DNA of 32,493 nt from Eubacteriales bacterium (GCA_030524715.1 JAUNGB010000061.1:1-32493), one strand, 5' to 3'. Shown: positions 9,216 through 17,642, counted from the stretch's first letter. Numbers and translations are program-made. Notes: generated by a model not told the origin, from the sequence alone.

Positions 9216-9568
9216 TCTGTTTTATTTAATTCATTCTGGGCTGTTCCAGCCTTGATCTCTTCATATTTTTCAATTGTAATGCCTAATACTTCACATGCTT
9301 CCATCAGCGATATGCCTAATTTTTTTACGACATTATCAACGGTCTGAACTTTTACAATATCCGTATTGTTGGCGACGGCAGCATCAACGGCAGCACTGAC
9401 GGCAGCATCCACAGCGGTATTAAGTTCAGCATCAAGTTCAGGCTGCATAAGTTTCCGTAATTCTTCAAACATAGTTCCATCCTCCTTGATATCATTAAAG
9501 GCTTTCCGGTTGGCTTGGGAAGCCAGGTTCAGGACGGCATTGGTTTCCGTAAACATGTCCATTAGCAA
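9212..9568 (-). CDS. hypothetical protein with Ala-Val repeat, probable C-terminal remnant
   Basis: Up to 118 residues if the TTG at 9568 is used. The same frame stays open without a start to a stop at 9605-9607, reading ADNILPEEQQF, so it may be the tail of a longer, 5'-truncated gene. A better start may be the ATG of MFEELRKL (9472-9470), which has AAGGAGG eight bases upstream. The middle carries a four-residue repeat (AVDA AVSA AVDA AVAN). The C-terminal VKKLGISLMEACEVLGITIEKYEEIK looks like the helical tail of Rpn/PD-(D/E)XK transposase-like proteins; that link is a guess. It is coupled to the membrane-protein gene downstream. Confidence 0.45.
   Translation of the reverse strand: MLMDMFTETNAVLNLASQANRKAFNDIKEDGTMFEELRKLMQPELDAELNTAVDAAVSAAVDAAVANNTDIVKVQTVDNVVKKLGISLMEACEVLGITIEKYEEIKAGTAQNELNKTE
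9374..9409. repeat. 12-bp tandem repeat inside the 9212-9568 gene
   Basis: Three adjacent 12-base units (GACGGCAGCATC, AACGGCAGCACT, GACGGCAGCATC) and a degenerate fourth encode the AVDA-type repeat on the minus strand. The unit is a multiple of three, so copy-number change would keep the frame. Confidence 0.75.
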
Positions 9569-9685
9569 AAGGAATTGTTGCTCTTCAGGCAGAATATTAT
9601 CCGCCTAGAATAAGCATAACATATGGATGTTGGTTTTTCCACTGAAAAATTCTTTAAACGTATAAAAATTCTCTTAAACATGGAT

Positions 9686-9724
9686 AAATCCCTATGTCAA
9701 AAGGATTTGACATGGGGATTTTTT
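9686..9724 (-). terminator. hairpin terminator after the polysaccharide deacetylase
   Basis: A stem of about 15 bp (AAATCCCTATGTCAAA, loop AGGA, complement with one wobble) lies just past the deacetylase stop. The longer T-run is on the plus-strand side and a weaker T-rich tract on the minus side, so it may work in both directions. Confidence 0.6.
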
Positions 9725-9727
9725 CTG

Positions 9728-10462
9728 TTATAAAACGAGCATACGGTCAACGGTAACAAAATCATAGCCCTCGTCAGAAAGCTTATCAATAATCTGAAAC
9801 GCCGCTTCCACTGAGGTTTCGTAGCCGTCATGCATCAGGATAATGGAGCCGTCTTCTACCTGGTTATCCACAATCTGCAGGATGGAATCGACATTTTTGC
9901 TCTCCCAGTCCAGCGTGTCCACGGTCCAGAAAACCGGAAACATATTGACACACAGCTCCATATCCTTTCTCCAGGAACCAAAAGGCGGCCGGAGATACAG
10001 GGGATAGACGCCTGTGAGTTCATAAATCTCATTGCTCGTCTTTTCGATTTCTTCTTTTGCTTTTGCGGCGGAAAGCTTACTGAGCTGCACATGGTTATAC
10101 GTGTGATTCCCGATTAAATGACCTTCTTCTGAAATCCGTTTTACCAGTTCTTCATTCCCCTCGATATTTTTTCCTGTAAGAAAAAAGGAAGCCTGAATGC
10201 CTCGTTCCTTTAAGCCGTCCAACAGCATGGGCGTATACTTTTTGCTTGGCCCGTCGTCAAAGGTCAGAGCAACTCTTGGTTTTTCCAGAGAATCCTCCAC
10301 CAGCCGCAGCATTCCTTCCCCTGCCATGACACGCGCCGCTGCCTTTACGCTTTCTTTTAGCTGCCATGTTGTTTTTTGGGGAGATTTTATGGCTGCCGCA
10401 AAAATCAGGATGCCCGCTGTCAGGATACCCGCCGCGGCAATCTGCCAGCCATTTTTTTTCAT
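9728..10462 (-). CDS. polysaccharide deacetylase (NodB-homology) family protein, membrane anchored
   Basis: A carbohydrate esterase family 4 enzyme of about 244 residues, likely acting on cell-wall or surface N-acetyl sugars outside the membrane. The N-terminus has a hydrophobic segment (about 6-25) and no clear cleavage site, suggesting an anchor. The five NodB motifs are present: TFDDGPS (catalytic Asp and metal Asp), HTYNHV (metal His pair), RPPFGSWR, VDTLDW and LMHDG. The ATG at 10462 has GGAGG five bases upstream; the in-frame GTG six bases earlier overlaps that site. It resembles PdaA/PdaB-type sporulation and cell-wall deacetylases, but the substrate cannot be fixed from sequence. Confidence 0.88.
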   Translation of the reverse strand: MKKNGWQIAAAGILTAGILIFAAAIKSPQKTTWQLKESVKAAARVMAGEGMLRLVEDSLEKPRVALTFDDGPSKKYTPMLLDGLKERGIQASFFLTGKNIEGNEELVKRISEEGHLIGNHTYNHVQLSKLSAAKAKEEIEKTSNEIYELTGVYPLYLRPPFGSWRKDMELCVNMFPVFWTVDTLDWESKNVDSILQIVDNQVEDGSIILMHDGYETSVEAAFQIIDKLSDEGYDFVTVDRMLVL

Positions 10463-10626
10463 AACCACCTCCGGAAAAGCCTTCCTCCCATATATATGCC
10501 CGGCGGCTCTTTATGATTCCTGCAAAGCTTCCGCACAGATAAAGATAAAGTGTGAAAAATTATAAAAAATATAAAATTAATGAAATAAAATGCCTTTCCC
10601 ATGTATTATAGTATTGAAGGACGAAT

Positions 10627-10670
10627 CCAGACGGGAGTCATCCCGCTCTGGTACATGCCCTGACAAGGGC
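10627..10670 (+). promoter_or_regulatory. two-hairpin structured leader
   Basis: Two strong consecutive hairpins lie 35 bases before the secreted-protein gene. The first has stems CCAGA/TCTGG and CGGGA/TCCCG around a GTCA loop. The second is GCCCT, loop GACA, AGGGC. The loops can pair with each other through GTC and GAC. No T-run follows, so these are not simple terminators. I do not recognise a named riboswitch class here. A possible -10 (TATTAT/TATAGT near 10605) lies just upstream. Confidence 0.45.
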
Positions 10671-10704
10671 TGCACAGAACAAGAGAAAAAGGAGGAAAAG
10701 CGAT

Positions 10705-13164
10705 ATGCGAAAAAGAATTTATGCAGTTTTATTGGCGTCCGCGCTGACCGTGGCATCCATTAACCCGGCTTATGCGGCAGAGTTTGGAGACGGGACAGAA
10801 CAAATGGAAATGACAGAAGAAAATTCGCCCACACAGAAGGAAGAGGAAACCGGAGAACTTTTTGACAGCGGAGAAGAAGCGGAAGCAGACTTGTTTCTAT
10901 CAAAAGATGAGGAAAGCGCAGATTCCGTTTTGAAAATGAGGGATGAAAATTTATATATCGATATGGGCAGCGCCCGGGTCGGGTATACGTCTTCGGAACT
11001 TACAGGCAATTCAGAATATCTGGAAAATTCCGGGGACACGCCGCTTCATCTGCAGGATGTAAAAAGCAAGTATTTTAACGTAAGATTTGATGATCAGACA
11101 ATTCCGGCAAACGGCACTGTTTGGCTTTACATGATTCCTAAGACCGGCTTAAAGCAGGGAAAATATCAGGAAACCATCAAACTGCGTACAGAAGAAGGAC
11201 AGGAAGTCAGTCTGGAAGCCGTATTTTCCGTAGGCGCGCAGGTAAAACAGAAGAAAGCGATCTTACTGGACAGCCGGGAAATTACCATAAATTTTTATAA
11301 AGACAAGTATGAAGAAGGGGATTATTACGAGGAGCCGGAAGAGGTAGAATGGGCGTACTTATATATCACAAACATCGGAACTACAACAGTGAATCTGAAC
11401 CTGTCAAAACTGCAGTATCTTGTAACGGAGGACAGCATAACTCTGGAACCGGGAGAGCAAAAAGAAATTAATTTTAAGGCGGGATTTCTGCATCTGTATG
11501 CAGGGGAATACCAGGAAACTCTCCATATCACGGATGATACCGGGGCGATTCAGGAGGACGTATCGTGCAAAATTTCCGTTAAAGGGCCAAGAAAACTGTT
11601 TACTGTTGACAAAGAAAAGATGACATTCAAAAGAGTGCAGGATGAGAAAGTAAAGGAAGAACTGATTTCTGTTACCAATCATACCGCAGAACCTCATGCG
11701 TTGGCAATCAAAAGGGTTTACGGCTCCGAGGCATTTGAGATCAGCGGCCTTTCTAAAGACATGCTCAATCCCGGCGAGACGGCAACCTTTACGGTTTCTC
11801 CAAAAAAAGATGCCCAAAAGGGCAGATATTACGAAACTCTGAAGCTGTGTGCGGACGGCGGGGAGACGGACTATCAGAACATTCAACTGTCTATGGAGGT
11901 TTATCCGAAGATTACGAAGCTTGTCTATGGAGATGAGGAAAAAGGGATAGAGATTACAAAACGGTATGGAATAACAAAGGAAAGACTGAACGACTATCTG
12001 GCTATGGAAGCTGTTATTATGGAACTTTCCGATGGCTCCGTCGTTTATCCAAAAGTGAGCTGGGACTGGGAAAGCTGTCCGTATAATCCATCAGACAAAA
12101 AGGAACAGACATTTGAAGTGTATGGAACTGTGACGATTCCGGCGAAAACCGGAAATCCGGATGGAATTTCTCTTGAAGTACCGGCGAAAATCAGAATCCT
12201 TGCCTATGAGCCGATGAAAAGGCCGGAGATTTTTACAAACTATATTTCCGGAAATAGTGCAGAGGTGATCTTAAAGGAATATGTAGAAGAAGCGGAAGGA
12301 TATGAGTTCGTGCTTTCTACCCGAAAAGACTTCCTGAAATCCCAAAAATTTTCACGTAAAGAACAGGTTCTGAAAAACGTAGATACATTTGGAGAAATCG
12401 AGATACCGCGTAAAGACTTTCGGAACCTGAAAGCAGGACATTATTACAGCGCCTGCCGTGCATACAAAACAGAAAAGGGAAAAAAGATTTACACCAAATG
12501 GTCAGGGGTAAAAGAATTTGATATCAAGAAAGGAAAGCCTGCCACGCCTGTCATCAAAAAAGTAACCATATCCGGAAATAAGGTGACGGTTTCTGTGGGA
12601 AATATTGCGAAGAACGACCGTTATCAATGCATTTTGGGGACAAAGGCAGAGAATGGAGTACCGATACGGGGAAAAGGAATGAGTTTTACTCAAAAAGGAT
12701 CTTTTACGGTGACTTTTGAATCCGTACCAGCAGGGAACTATTATCTTGGATTGCAGAGCTGGCACGAACAGGAGGACGGCACTTATTTCAGCGACTGGTC
12801 GAAGATCAGGAAGATGACAGTTTCGGCAAAATCTCCCGCCAGAGTGAATATGGAGGTCTGCAAGGTCTCCGGAAAGAAGCTAACCGTAAAAATTCCTGTT
12901 CCCGGCACAGCGGAAGGGTATGAGATAGCAGTAGGAACCTCCGCCAAAAAGACGGGGTATACGGGCACGTATGCATATGCTCCCACAAATATCCGCTATT
13001 CCAAAACCGCAAAAATAAAAAAAGGACAGAAACAGGTGACAGTAACATTTACAAATATGAAACCTGGTGAGTATTATTACGTGGGCGCCCGCACCTACCG
13101 AACGGAGAATAACAAGAAACTCTATAGCCGCTGGAGTTCCTATGGTACAGTCAGGGTAAAATAA
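10705..13164 (+). CDS. large secreted beta-sandwich repeat protein
   Basis: An 819-residue exported protein of unknown function. Residues 1-24 form a signal peptide (MRKRIYAVLLASALTVASIN, cleavage after AYA). A very acidic linker runs to about residue 75. Three related beta-rich modules follow (about 80-180, 185-295, 300-400). Each ends in a KYQETIKLRTE / EYQETLHITDD / RYYETLKLCAD type strand after an NPGETATF-like turn, as in abnormal-spindle-like or bacterial Ig domains. Three fibronectin-type-III-like modules occupy about 505-819, each with a GxYYxxxRxY...YSxWS strand. There is no LPXTG or anchor at the C-terminus (ends VRVK), so it is probably secreted or held non-covalently. The ATG at 10705 follows AAAGGAGG. 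Adhesion or carbohydrate binding is possible but unproven. Confidence 0.8.
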   Translation: MRKRIYAVLLASALTVASINPAYAAEFGDGTEQMEMTEENSPTQKEEETGELFDSGEEAEADLFLSKDEESADSVLKMRDENLYIDMGSARVGYTSSELTGNSEYLENSGDTPLHLQDVKSKYFNVRFDDQTIPANGTVWLYMIPKTGLKQGKYQETIKLRTEEGQEVSLEAVFSVGAQVKQKKAILLDSREITINFYKDKYEEGDYYEEPEEVEWAYLYITNIGTTTVNLNLSKLQYLVTEDSITLEPGEQKEINFKAGFLHLYAGEYQETLHITDDTGAIQEDVSCKISVKGPRKLFTVDKEKMTFKRVQDEKVKEELISVTNHTAEPHALAIKRVYGSEAFEISGLSKDMLNPGETATFTVSPKKDAQKGRYYETLKLCADGGETDYQNIQLSMEVYPKITKLVYGDEEKGIEITKRYGITKERLNDYLAMEAVIMELSDGSVVYPKVSWDWESCPYNPSDKKEQTFEVYGTVTIPAKTGNPDGISLEVPAKIRILAYEPMKRPEIFTNYISGNSAEVILKEYVEEAEGYEFVLSTRKDFLKSQKFSRKEQVLKNVDTFGEIEIPRKDFRNLKAGHYYSACRAYKTEKGKKIYTKWSGVKEFDIKKGKPATPVIKKVTISGNKVTVSVGNIAKNDRYQCILGTKAENGVPIRGKGMSFTQKGSFTVTFESVPAGNYYLGLQSWHEQEDGTYFSDWSKIRKMTVSAKSPARVNMEVCKVSGKKLTVKIPVPGTAEGYEIAVGTSAKKTGYTGTYAYAPTNIRYSKTAKIKKGQKQVTVTFTNMKPGEYYYVGARTYRTENNKKLYSRWSSYGTVRVK

Positions 13165-13230
13165 TCCCCACCGCTTAGTGATCTGCATACTTGAAGCGGG
13201 GGAAAGGCTTATCTGCGTTCAAACACACTC

Positions 13231-13259
13231 TTGCATCTTTGGGAGATAAAGGCTATAAT
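13231..13259 (+). promoter_or_regulatory. probable rarA promoter
   Basis: A consensus TATAAT at 13254-13259 sits 17 bases after TTGCAT (13231-13236, three of six matches). It is 69 bases before the rarA start. The region 13165-13230 before it also holds a GC-rich inverted repeat (CCGCTT against AAGCGG) that may end the preceding gene's transcript. Confidence 0.5.
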
Positions 13260-13327
13260 AAGAACGAATGTACGAATAAAACAGCAGCAAAAATCAGCAA
13301 GATCACTAGAATTGAGAGAAGAAAAAC

Positions 13328-14647
13328 ATGGATTTATTTGAATATGCAAAATCAAAAACTCTGGAACGGGAATCTCCGTTGGCGTCACGTCTGCGGCCGT
13401 CGTCTCTGGAAGAGGTGGTAGGGCAGGAGCATATTGTGGGGAAGGGCAAATTGCTTTACCGCGCCATCAAGGCGGATAAGCTGACTTCCGTTATCTTTTA
13501 TGGTCCGCCCGGAACAGGCAAGACGACCCTTGCCAAGGTCATTGCCAATACTACCAGCGCCGAGTTTACGCAGATCAACGCTACCGTAGCCGGGAAGAAG
13601 GATATGGAGCAGGTAGTGAAGGAAGCGCAGAATAACCTTGGCATGTACGGCAAGAAGACCATCCTTTTCATTGACGAGATTCATCGCTTCAATAAAGGGC
13701 AGCAGGATTATCTTCTTCCCTTTGTGGAGGACGGGACGCTCATCCTGATCGGCGCCACTACCGAAAATCCTTATTTTGAGGTCAACGGCGCGCTTTTGTC
13801 CCGCTCCATAATTTTTGAATTAAAATCCCTGGAGATTGAGGACGTCAAAAAGCTGATCCGCCGTGCTGTCACGGATGAGAAAAAGGGAATGGGAAGCTAT
13901 CATGCTGTGATAGATGAGGACGCTTTGGAATTTCTTGCAGATATGGCGGGCGGGGACGCCAGAAATGCCCTGAATGCCGTAGAGCTTGGAATCCTCACTA
14001 CCCCCAGAAGTGAGGACGGCCTGATCCACCTGACCCTTGAGGTGGCGTCCGAGTGTATTCAGAAGCGGGTAGTCCGGTATGACAAAAACGGTGATAACCA
14101 TTACGATATCATATCCGCTTTTATTAAGAGCATGCGCGGCTCCGACCCGGATGCCGCTGTATATTACCTTGCTAAGATGCTGTATGCGGGAGAGGATGTT
14201 AAATTTATCGCAAGGCGTATCATGATCCTTGCCTCTGAGGATATCGGAAATGCCGATCCTCAGGCGCTCTGTGTGGCCGTGGCTGCCGCTCAGGCGGTAG
14301 AGCGCGTGGGAATGCCGGAGTCCCAGATCATCCTTTCTCAGGCAGTTACCTATATGGCCTGTGCTCCCAAGAGCAATTCGGCCGTAAACGCTATTTCCGC
14401 CGCTATGGATTCGGTGAAACGCACGAAGACCACGGTGCCGTCCCACCTTCAGGATGCGCATTACGGCGGCCACGAAAAGCTGGGGCATGGCGTAGGCTAT
14501 CAGTATGCCCACAATTATCCTAACCATTATGTAAAGCAGCAATACCTCCCTACGGAGATTCTGGAGGAGCGTTTCTACGAACTGAGCGATATGGGCTACG
14601 AGAAGCAGTTGAAGGAACATATGGCGCATATCAAGGGAGAGGCATAG
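13328..14647 (+). CDS. rarA: replication-associated recombination protein A (RarA/MgsA, AAA ATPase)
   Basis: A clamp-loader-like AAA+ ATPase acting at stalled replication forks, 439 residues, full length. N-terminal PLASRLRPSSLEEVVGQEHI is the family hallmark. Walker A is GPPGTGKTTLAKV near residue 60, Walker B and the following helix are ILFIDEIHRFNKGQQDYLLP, sensor 1 is LIGATTENPYFEVN, and sensor 2 lies in GGDARNALNA. The C-terminal tetramerisation region contains SDPDAAVYYLAKMLYAGED and ASEDIGNADP. The start at 13328 has only a weak purine-rich ribosome site. A shorter upstream ORF overlapping the start in another frame is not credible. Confidence 0.95.
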   Translation: MDLFEYAKSKTLERESPLASRLRPSSLEEVVGQEHIVGKGKLLYRAIKADKLTSVIFYGPPGTGKTTLAKVIANTTSAEFTQINATVAGKKDMEQVVKEAQNNLGMYGKKTILFIDEIHRFNKGQQDYLLPFVEDGTLILIGATTENPYFEVNGALLSRSIIFELKSLEIEDVKKLIRRAVTDEKKGMGSYHAVIDEDALEFLADMAGGDARNALNAVELGILTTPRSEDGLIHLTLEVASECIQKRVVRYDKNGDNHYDIISAFIKSMRGSDPDAAVYYLAKMLYAGEDVKFIARRIMILASEDIGNADPQALCVAVAAAQAVERVGMPESQIILSQAVTYMACAPKSNSAVNAISAAMDSVKRTKTTVPSHLQDAHYGGHEKLGHGVGYQYAHNYPNHYVKQQYLPTEILEERFYELSDMGYEKQLKEHMAHIKGEA

Positions 14648-14722
14648 AATAAAGAGAGAGCATGCATAAGAAAAGTATACATAAGAACATCATGGGAAAA
14701 GAATACATGTAAAGGCATAATA

Positions 14723-14754
14723 TATGGAGGAGCTGTCACAACAGCTCCTCCATA
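14723..14754. terminator. convergent hairpin between rarA and the DUF4364 gene
   Basis: A perfect 14-bp stem (TATGGAGGAGCTGT, loop CACA, complement) lies between the two converging genes and includes the last codons and stop of the minus-strand gene. T-runs are weak on both sides, so termination strength is uncertain. Confidence 0.55.
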
Positions 14755-15248
14755 ATCATTCCATAAATATCCTGGCTTTTTTTCGACCAGTTTTTGCAGA
14801 TGGATTTGGCTGCTTCCAGACTGGGGGCGGCCAGATTTAAGTCTATGACTGACGCATTTTTCTCGATAAGCTGGCATCTCACCGCATAGCCTCCCTGAGA
14901 CGTCTCGTAATAGTCCGCCGGGGTAAGAATCCGTTCAGGTTTCTCACAGCCCTTTGTCCTCAGATAATCCCGTACCTCCTGCCGGATATCGGAGGACAGA
15001 TCATCCTCAAAATAAGACAGGGTCGTTTTTCCTTCCTCCGTCAGCGAATAGTAGGAAGTGTTCTGTATCTTCTTTTTTTTCAGCAGGCCGGATTCCACAA
15101 GCTCTGATACCGCCTGCTGTAAATGAAAATAATTGGTATATTCCCGCTCGAGGATAAACTCTGAAAGCTGGGAATTGGTCAGCGTTGTTTCTGAATGATC
15201 CAGCATATACATAACGATCAGTTTGTAAATTGTAAAAGGTGTTGCCAT
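14736..15248 (-). CDS. DUF4364 family protein (winged-helix-like regulator)
   Basis: A 170-residue protein matching the DUF4364 family common in Clostridia. The N-terminal half reads as a winged helix-turn-helix (FTIYKLIVMYMLDHSETTLT, then LQQAVSELVESGLLKKKK and the wing YYSLTEEGKTTLSYFE). The C-terminal half (about 95-170) is the family-specific domain. The ATG at 15248 follows AAGGAG at good spacing. It lies 22 bases downstream of the radical-SAM gene on the same strand, so the two are likely cotranscribed. A DNA-binding role is inferred from the fold; targets are unknown. Confidence 0.8.
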   Translation of the reverse strand: MATPFTIYKLIVMYMLDHSETTLTNSQLSEFILEREYTNYFHLQQAVSELVESGLLKKKKIQNTSYYSLTEEGKTTLSYFEDDLSSDIRQEVRDYLRTKGCEKPERILTPADYYETSQGGYAVRCQLIEKNASVIDLNLAAPSLEAAKSICKNWSKKSQDIYGMIMEELL

Positions 15249-15270
15249 TTGTTTCTCCTTTCATGGCAGG

Positions 15271-16209
15271 TCAGGAAAGCTTTGTCCGGGCTTTTCCCTG
15301 AAAACTCTGCCGTTCCTTCATCTGATGATGAAGAAGATTGAGGATCTCACGTTTACGGCTTGCCCACAGCGGCGCAATGAGAAGCTCTTTAGGGCCGTCG
15401 CCGGTCATCCGGTGAATGACGATCGAAGGATCCAGATGCTCCAGACAGTCGATCAGAAGATCCAGATATTCGTCCCGCTCATATACCTGAAAAAGCCCTC
15501 TGGCGTAGTCAAGTGCAAGGTCGGTGCCCCTGAGCACATGGAGAAGCTGCAGCTTGATGCCCTGGATATCCTTTCCGTTCAAATATTCCATTGTTTCCAG
15601 AATATCCTCCCGGGTTTCTCCGGGAAGGCCAAGGATTGTATGCACGATCACTTCAATCCCACGGCTTCGGAGCGACTCCACGGCTTCGTCAAAGCAGGAG
15701 AGCGGATATCCTCTGCGGATATATTCCGCTGTCCTTTCATGGATGGTCTGAAGGCCAAGCTCCACCCATACCGGTTTCACATGGTTCAGCCTGTTTAAAA
15801 GGGCAAGCACATCTTCGCCCAGACAATCCGGCCTGGTACCGATAGACACCGCTGCCACCTTCGGGTGGGAGACAGCCTCTGTGAAGATCCGTTCCAGATA
15901 TTCTACCGGCGCATATGTATTAGTATATGCCTGAAAGTATGCAATATATTTCTTAACAGGCCTTTTTGCGCAAAGAATTTGAATCTGGCTGTCAATCTGC
16001 TCTGTGATGGAAAGAGAGGCGTCCGCGGCAAAATCCCCGCTTCCCCCTGCGCTGCAGAAAATACATCCATGGCTGCCCAGCTTACCGTCGCGGTTAGGAC
16101 AGGACATCCCTCCGTTTAAAGATACCTTATAAACCTTTTCCCCAAACCTTTCCCGCAGCATATAGTCGAGAGAGTGGTAGGGCCTGCCGTTCCAGCTTGT
16201 GGGAGTCAT
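15271..16209 (-). CDS. TIGR01212 family radical SAM protein
   Basis: A 312-residue radical S-adenosylmethionine protein of the YhcC/TIGR01212 type. The N-terminus NGRPYHSLDYMLRERFGEKV is family-specific. The iron-sulfur cysteines are C37, C49 and C52 in SCPNRDGKLGSHGCIFC, the atypical long spacing of this family. Later conserved parts are YIAYFQAYTNTYAP, SIGTRPDC, WVELGLQT and HTILGLPGETREDIL. The enzymatic reaction is not established for the family. The start overlaps the stop of the DUF624 gene by four bases (ATGA), so translation is coupled. Confidence 0.9.
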   Translation of the reverse strand: MTPTSWNGRPYHSLDYMLRERFGEKVYKVSLNGGMSCPNRDGKLGSHGCIFCSAGGSGDFAADASLSITEQIDSQIQILCAKRPVKKYIAYFQAYTNTYAPVEYLERIFTEAVSHPKVAAVSIGTRPDCLGEDVLALLNRLNHVKPVWVELGLQTIHERTAEYIRRGYPLSCFDEAVESLRSRGIEVIVHTILGLPGETREDILETMEYLNGKDIQGIKLQLLHVLRGTDLALDYARGLFQVYERDEYLDLLIDCLEHLDPSIVIHRMTGDGPKELLIAPLWASRKREILNLLHHQMKERQSFQGKARTKLS

Positions 16210-16892
16210 ACAGTGTCTCCGGAATCAGGAAGGGATTCCTCCGGAGCCGGTTCCTCTTCAGCCTCCTTGGGAATATAGTGATCGAAGATCTTCCGGAAGA
16301 AGAAGGACTGACCGTAAGCGATGGATGAAAAACCGAACATAAAGAACAGCATGATAAGCGTGGACTGTATGCGGACATCCGGAATAAATAGGATCAGTAC
16401 GGGGATGATCCAGAATGCAAGCATCAGGATCGTAAACGGCAGGTGACGGATGGCCATCAGAAAGGAATTGGTAAAGGTGTTTCTGATAGTATTATAAAAT
16501 TTCGCCAGAACCGGATAAATATAAAGCAGCAGCATCGCATACAAAAGGGCAAAGGCGACAAAGATACAGAATAACACCCGGTACATACCGCCGGTGGCAT
16601 TTCTGACAATGGTCAGGTCAAGGAACAGGATAAGTCCTGTGGCAAGCATGATCAGGTGTATGATAGTCGCCTGTTTGAAATTTTCTTTGAAGGATTTAAA
16701 AAAGCTTTTGACAATATAGGATTCCTCATTCCGTACCATTTTCATGGTTACATAATACAGTGCGGTTATGGAAGCGCCTGCGGTTACGATGGGAATACAA
16801 CATGCCAAGCATAAAAGGTTCACGATGATCAGATCGGCCACCTTTCCCATAAATGCAAAAAATTTATTGTCCATGTTAAAAAATCTGTCCAT
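16206..16892 (-). CDS. DUF624 (YesL-like) membrane protein
   Basis: A 228-residue integral membrane protein with about five hydrophobic segments. It shows DUF624/YesL traits: the start MDRFFNMDNKFFAFMGKVAD, ASITALYYVTMKM near residue 45, then the basic FFKSFKENFKQ and an acidic proline-rich tail (EEEPAPEESLPDSGD). The ATG at 16892 has AAAGGAG eight bases upstream; the GTG two codons earlier is too close to that site. Its function is unknown. In Bacillus yesL lies beside yesM/yesN and sugar uptake genes; here a YesM/YesN pair is 10 kb away beyond a decayed mobile region. Confidence 0.85.
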   Translation of the reverse strand: MDRFFNMDNKFFAFMGKVADLIIVNLLCLACCIPIVTAGASITALYYVTMKMVRNEESYIVKSFFKSFKENFKQATIIHLIMLATGLILFLDLTIVRNATGGMYRVLFCIFVAFALLYAMLLLYIYPVLAKFYNTIRNTFTNSFLMAIRHLPFTILMLAFWIIPVLILFIPDVRIQSTLIMLFFMFGFSSIAYGQSFFFRKIFDHYIPKEAEEEPAPEESLPDSGDTV

Positions 16893-16914
16893 TTTCACAA
16901 CTCCTTTGTATGAT

Positions 16915-16998
16915 ATTTACTGTAAAAGTACGTGACTGGTTACTGTCTGCGCCGTAGGTGTGAACAGTAAACCGTGACTGTTCGCACAGTTCTGTCCT
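16915..16998. repeat. intergenic repeat with TTACTGT direct and inverted copies
   Basis: The gap upstream of the DUF624 gene carries TTACTGT twice on the plus strand (about 16919 and 16943), an inverted ACAGTAAAC copy (about 16966) and two CGTGACTG copies. They can fold into alternative stems. No protein is recognisable. It could be a dispersed repeat or an operator region. Confidence 0.4.
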
Positions 16999-17114
16999 GC
17001 GGGGCATGAGTATGTCAAAGCACCGGTTATTATTAAATAGTATAGCGGACTTGCCGGGAAAAAGCAAGTGATACTGATGGATTACGCAGGCGTATAACCA
17101 GACAAACGTTACGT

Positions 17115-17363
17115 ATGGACGATCTGGCAGAGCGCAGGGAAAGAAATCCCCTTACAAAAGTGGAAGAACTGGAGGAAGTAAACTATAACCAGATTGATGG
17201 AATTTTAAATAATATGGGGCAAAAAGAAACAGGCAGATCGGAGAAAAAGAATTTATCCATTATGGAGCGGCTGGAGCGAAATAAAGAGCGGATTGCCCAG
17301 AATGGGCAAAAGGGGCAAATATCAAAGGATGCTGCGAAAAAACCTGAATGGGTGATGGATTGA
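17115..17363 (+). CDS. short ORF resembling the tail of conjugative-element (YodL/DUF4316-type) proteins
   Basis: An 82-residue highly charged ORF. VEELEEVNYNQIDGILNNM followed by LSIMERLERNKERIAQNG resembles the C-terminal region of large proteins carried by Clostridial integrative conjugative elements; this is from memory of the family. There is no good ribosome site, and the frame continues upstream only to 17043 without recognisable sequence, so it is probably a leftover 3' end, not an independent gene. A strong terminator follows at 17394, as expected for the end of a former transcription unit. Confidence 0.4.
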   Translation: MDDLAERRERNPLTKVEELEEVNYNQIDGILNNMGQKETGRSEKKNLSIMERLERNKERIAQNGQKGQISKDAAKKPEWVMD

Positions 17364-17393
17364 TTAAGATAGGAAAAGCGAGATAAGCATGGT

Positions 17394-17432
17394 GGCAGAG
17401 GGTGTAGAGAATACACCTTCTGCCGTCTTTTT
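17394..17432 (+). terminator. intrinsic terminator after the 17115-17363 ORF
   Basis: A 13-bp stem (GGCAGAGGGTGTA, loop GAGAA, complement with one wobble) is followed by GTCTTTTTG. It is a convincing plus-strand terminator. The rest of 17433-17849 holds a second terminator but no gene I can support. Confidence 0.8.
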
Positions 17433-17610
17433 GCGTTAAGAAATATTAAAAACAGAAGGAATGTCCAAGTGGGAAGCATCAGGCAGAGAATATATGTTTA
17501 AAGAGGTAAAGGAACCAGAAGAAAAAGAGATAGAAACAATTGTTTCGGGAATAAGCGGAATTAAAATTGCTATTGGAGGAAATTAGTACCAGATGTGGTG
17601 TGTTTCTCAG

Positions 17611-17642
17611 AAAAAAGATGGCCAGTATCTGCCATCTTTTTT
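17611..17642. terminator. bidirectional terminator
   Basis: AAAAAAGATGGC, an eight-base spacer and the exact complement GCCATCTTTTTT form a symmetric A/T-flanked 12-bp stem. It may end minus-strand transcription past the LysR gene (stop at 17850) and plus-strand transcription from the left. Confidence 0.7.

Noticed and set aside
9374-9409. Tandem repeat considered as a CRISPR-like array
   Set aside because: The units are 12 bases, directly adjacent, without spacers, and encode a simple peptide repeat.
10627-10670. Guanidine-II (mini-ykkC) riboswitch
   Set aside because: That class also has two hairpins, but its loops are ACGR; here they are GTCA and GACA.
13191-13421. Small plus-strand ORF before rarA
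   Set aside because: It overlaps the rarA start in a different frame, starts before the rarA promoter and resembles no family.
17461-17586. 41-codon ORF between two terminators
   Set aside because: The only Shine-Dalgarno-like bases touch the ATG, and the peptide has no recognisable similarity.
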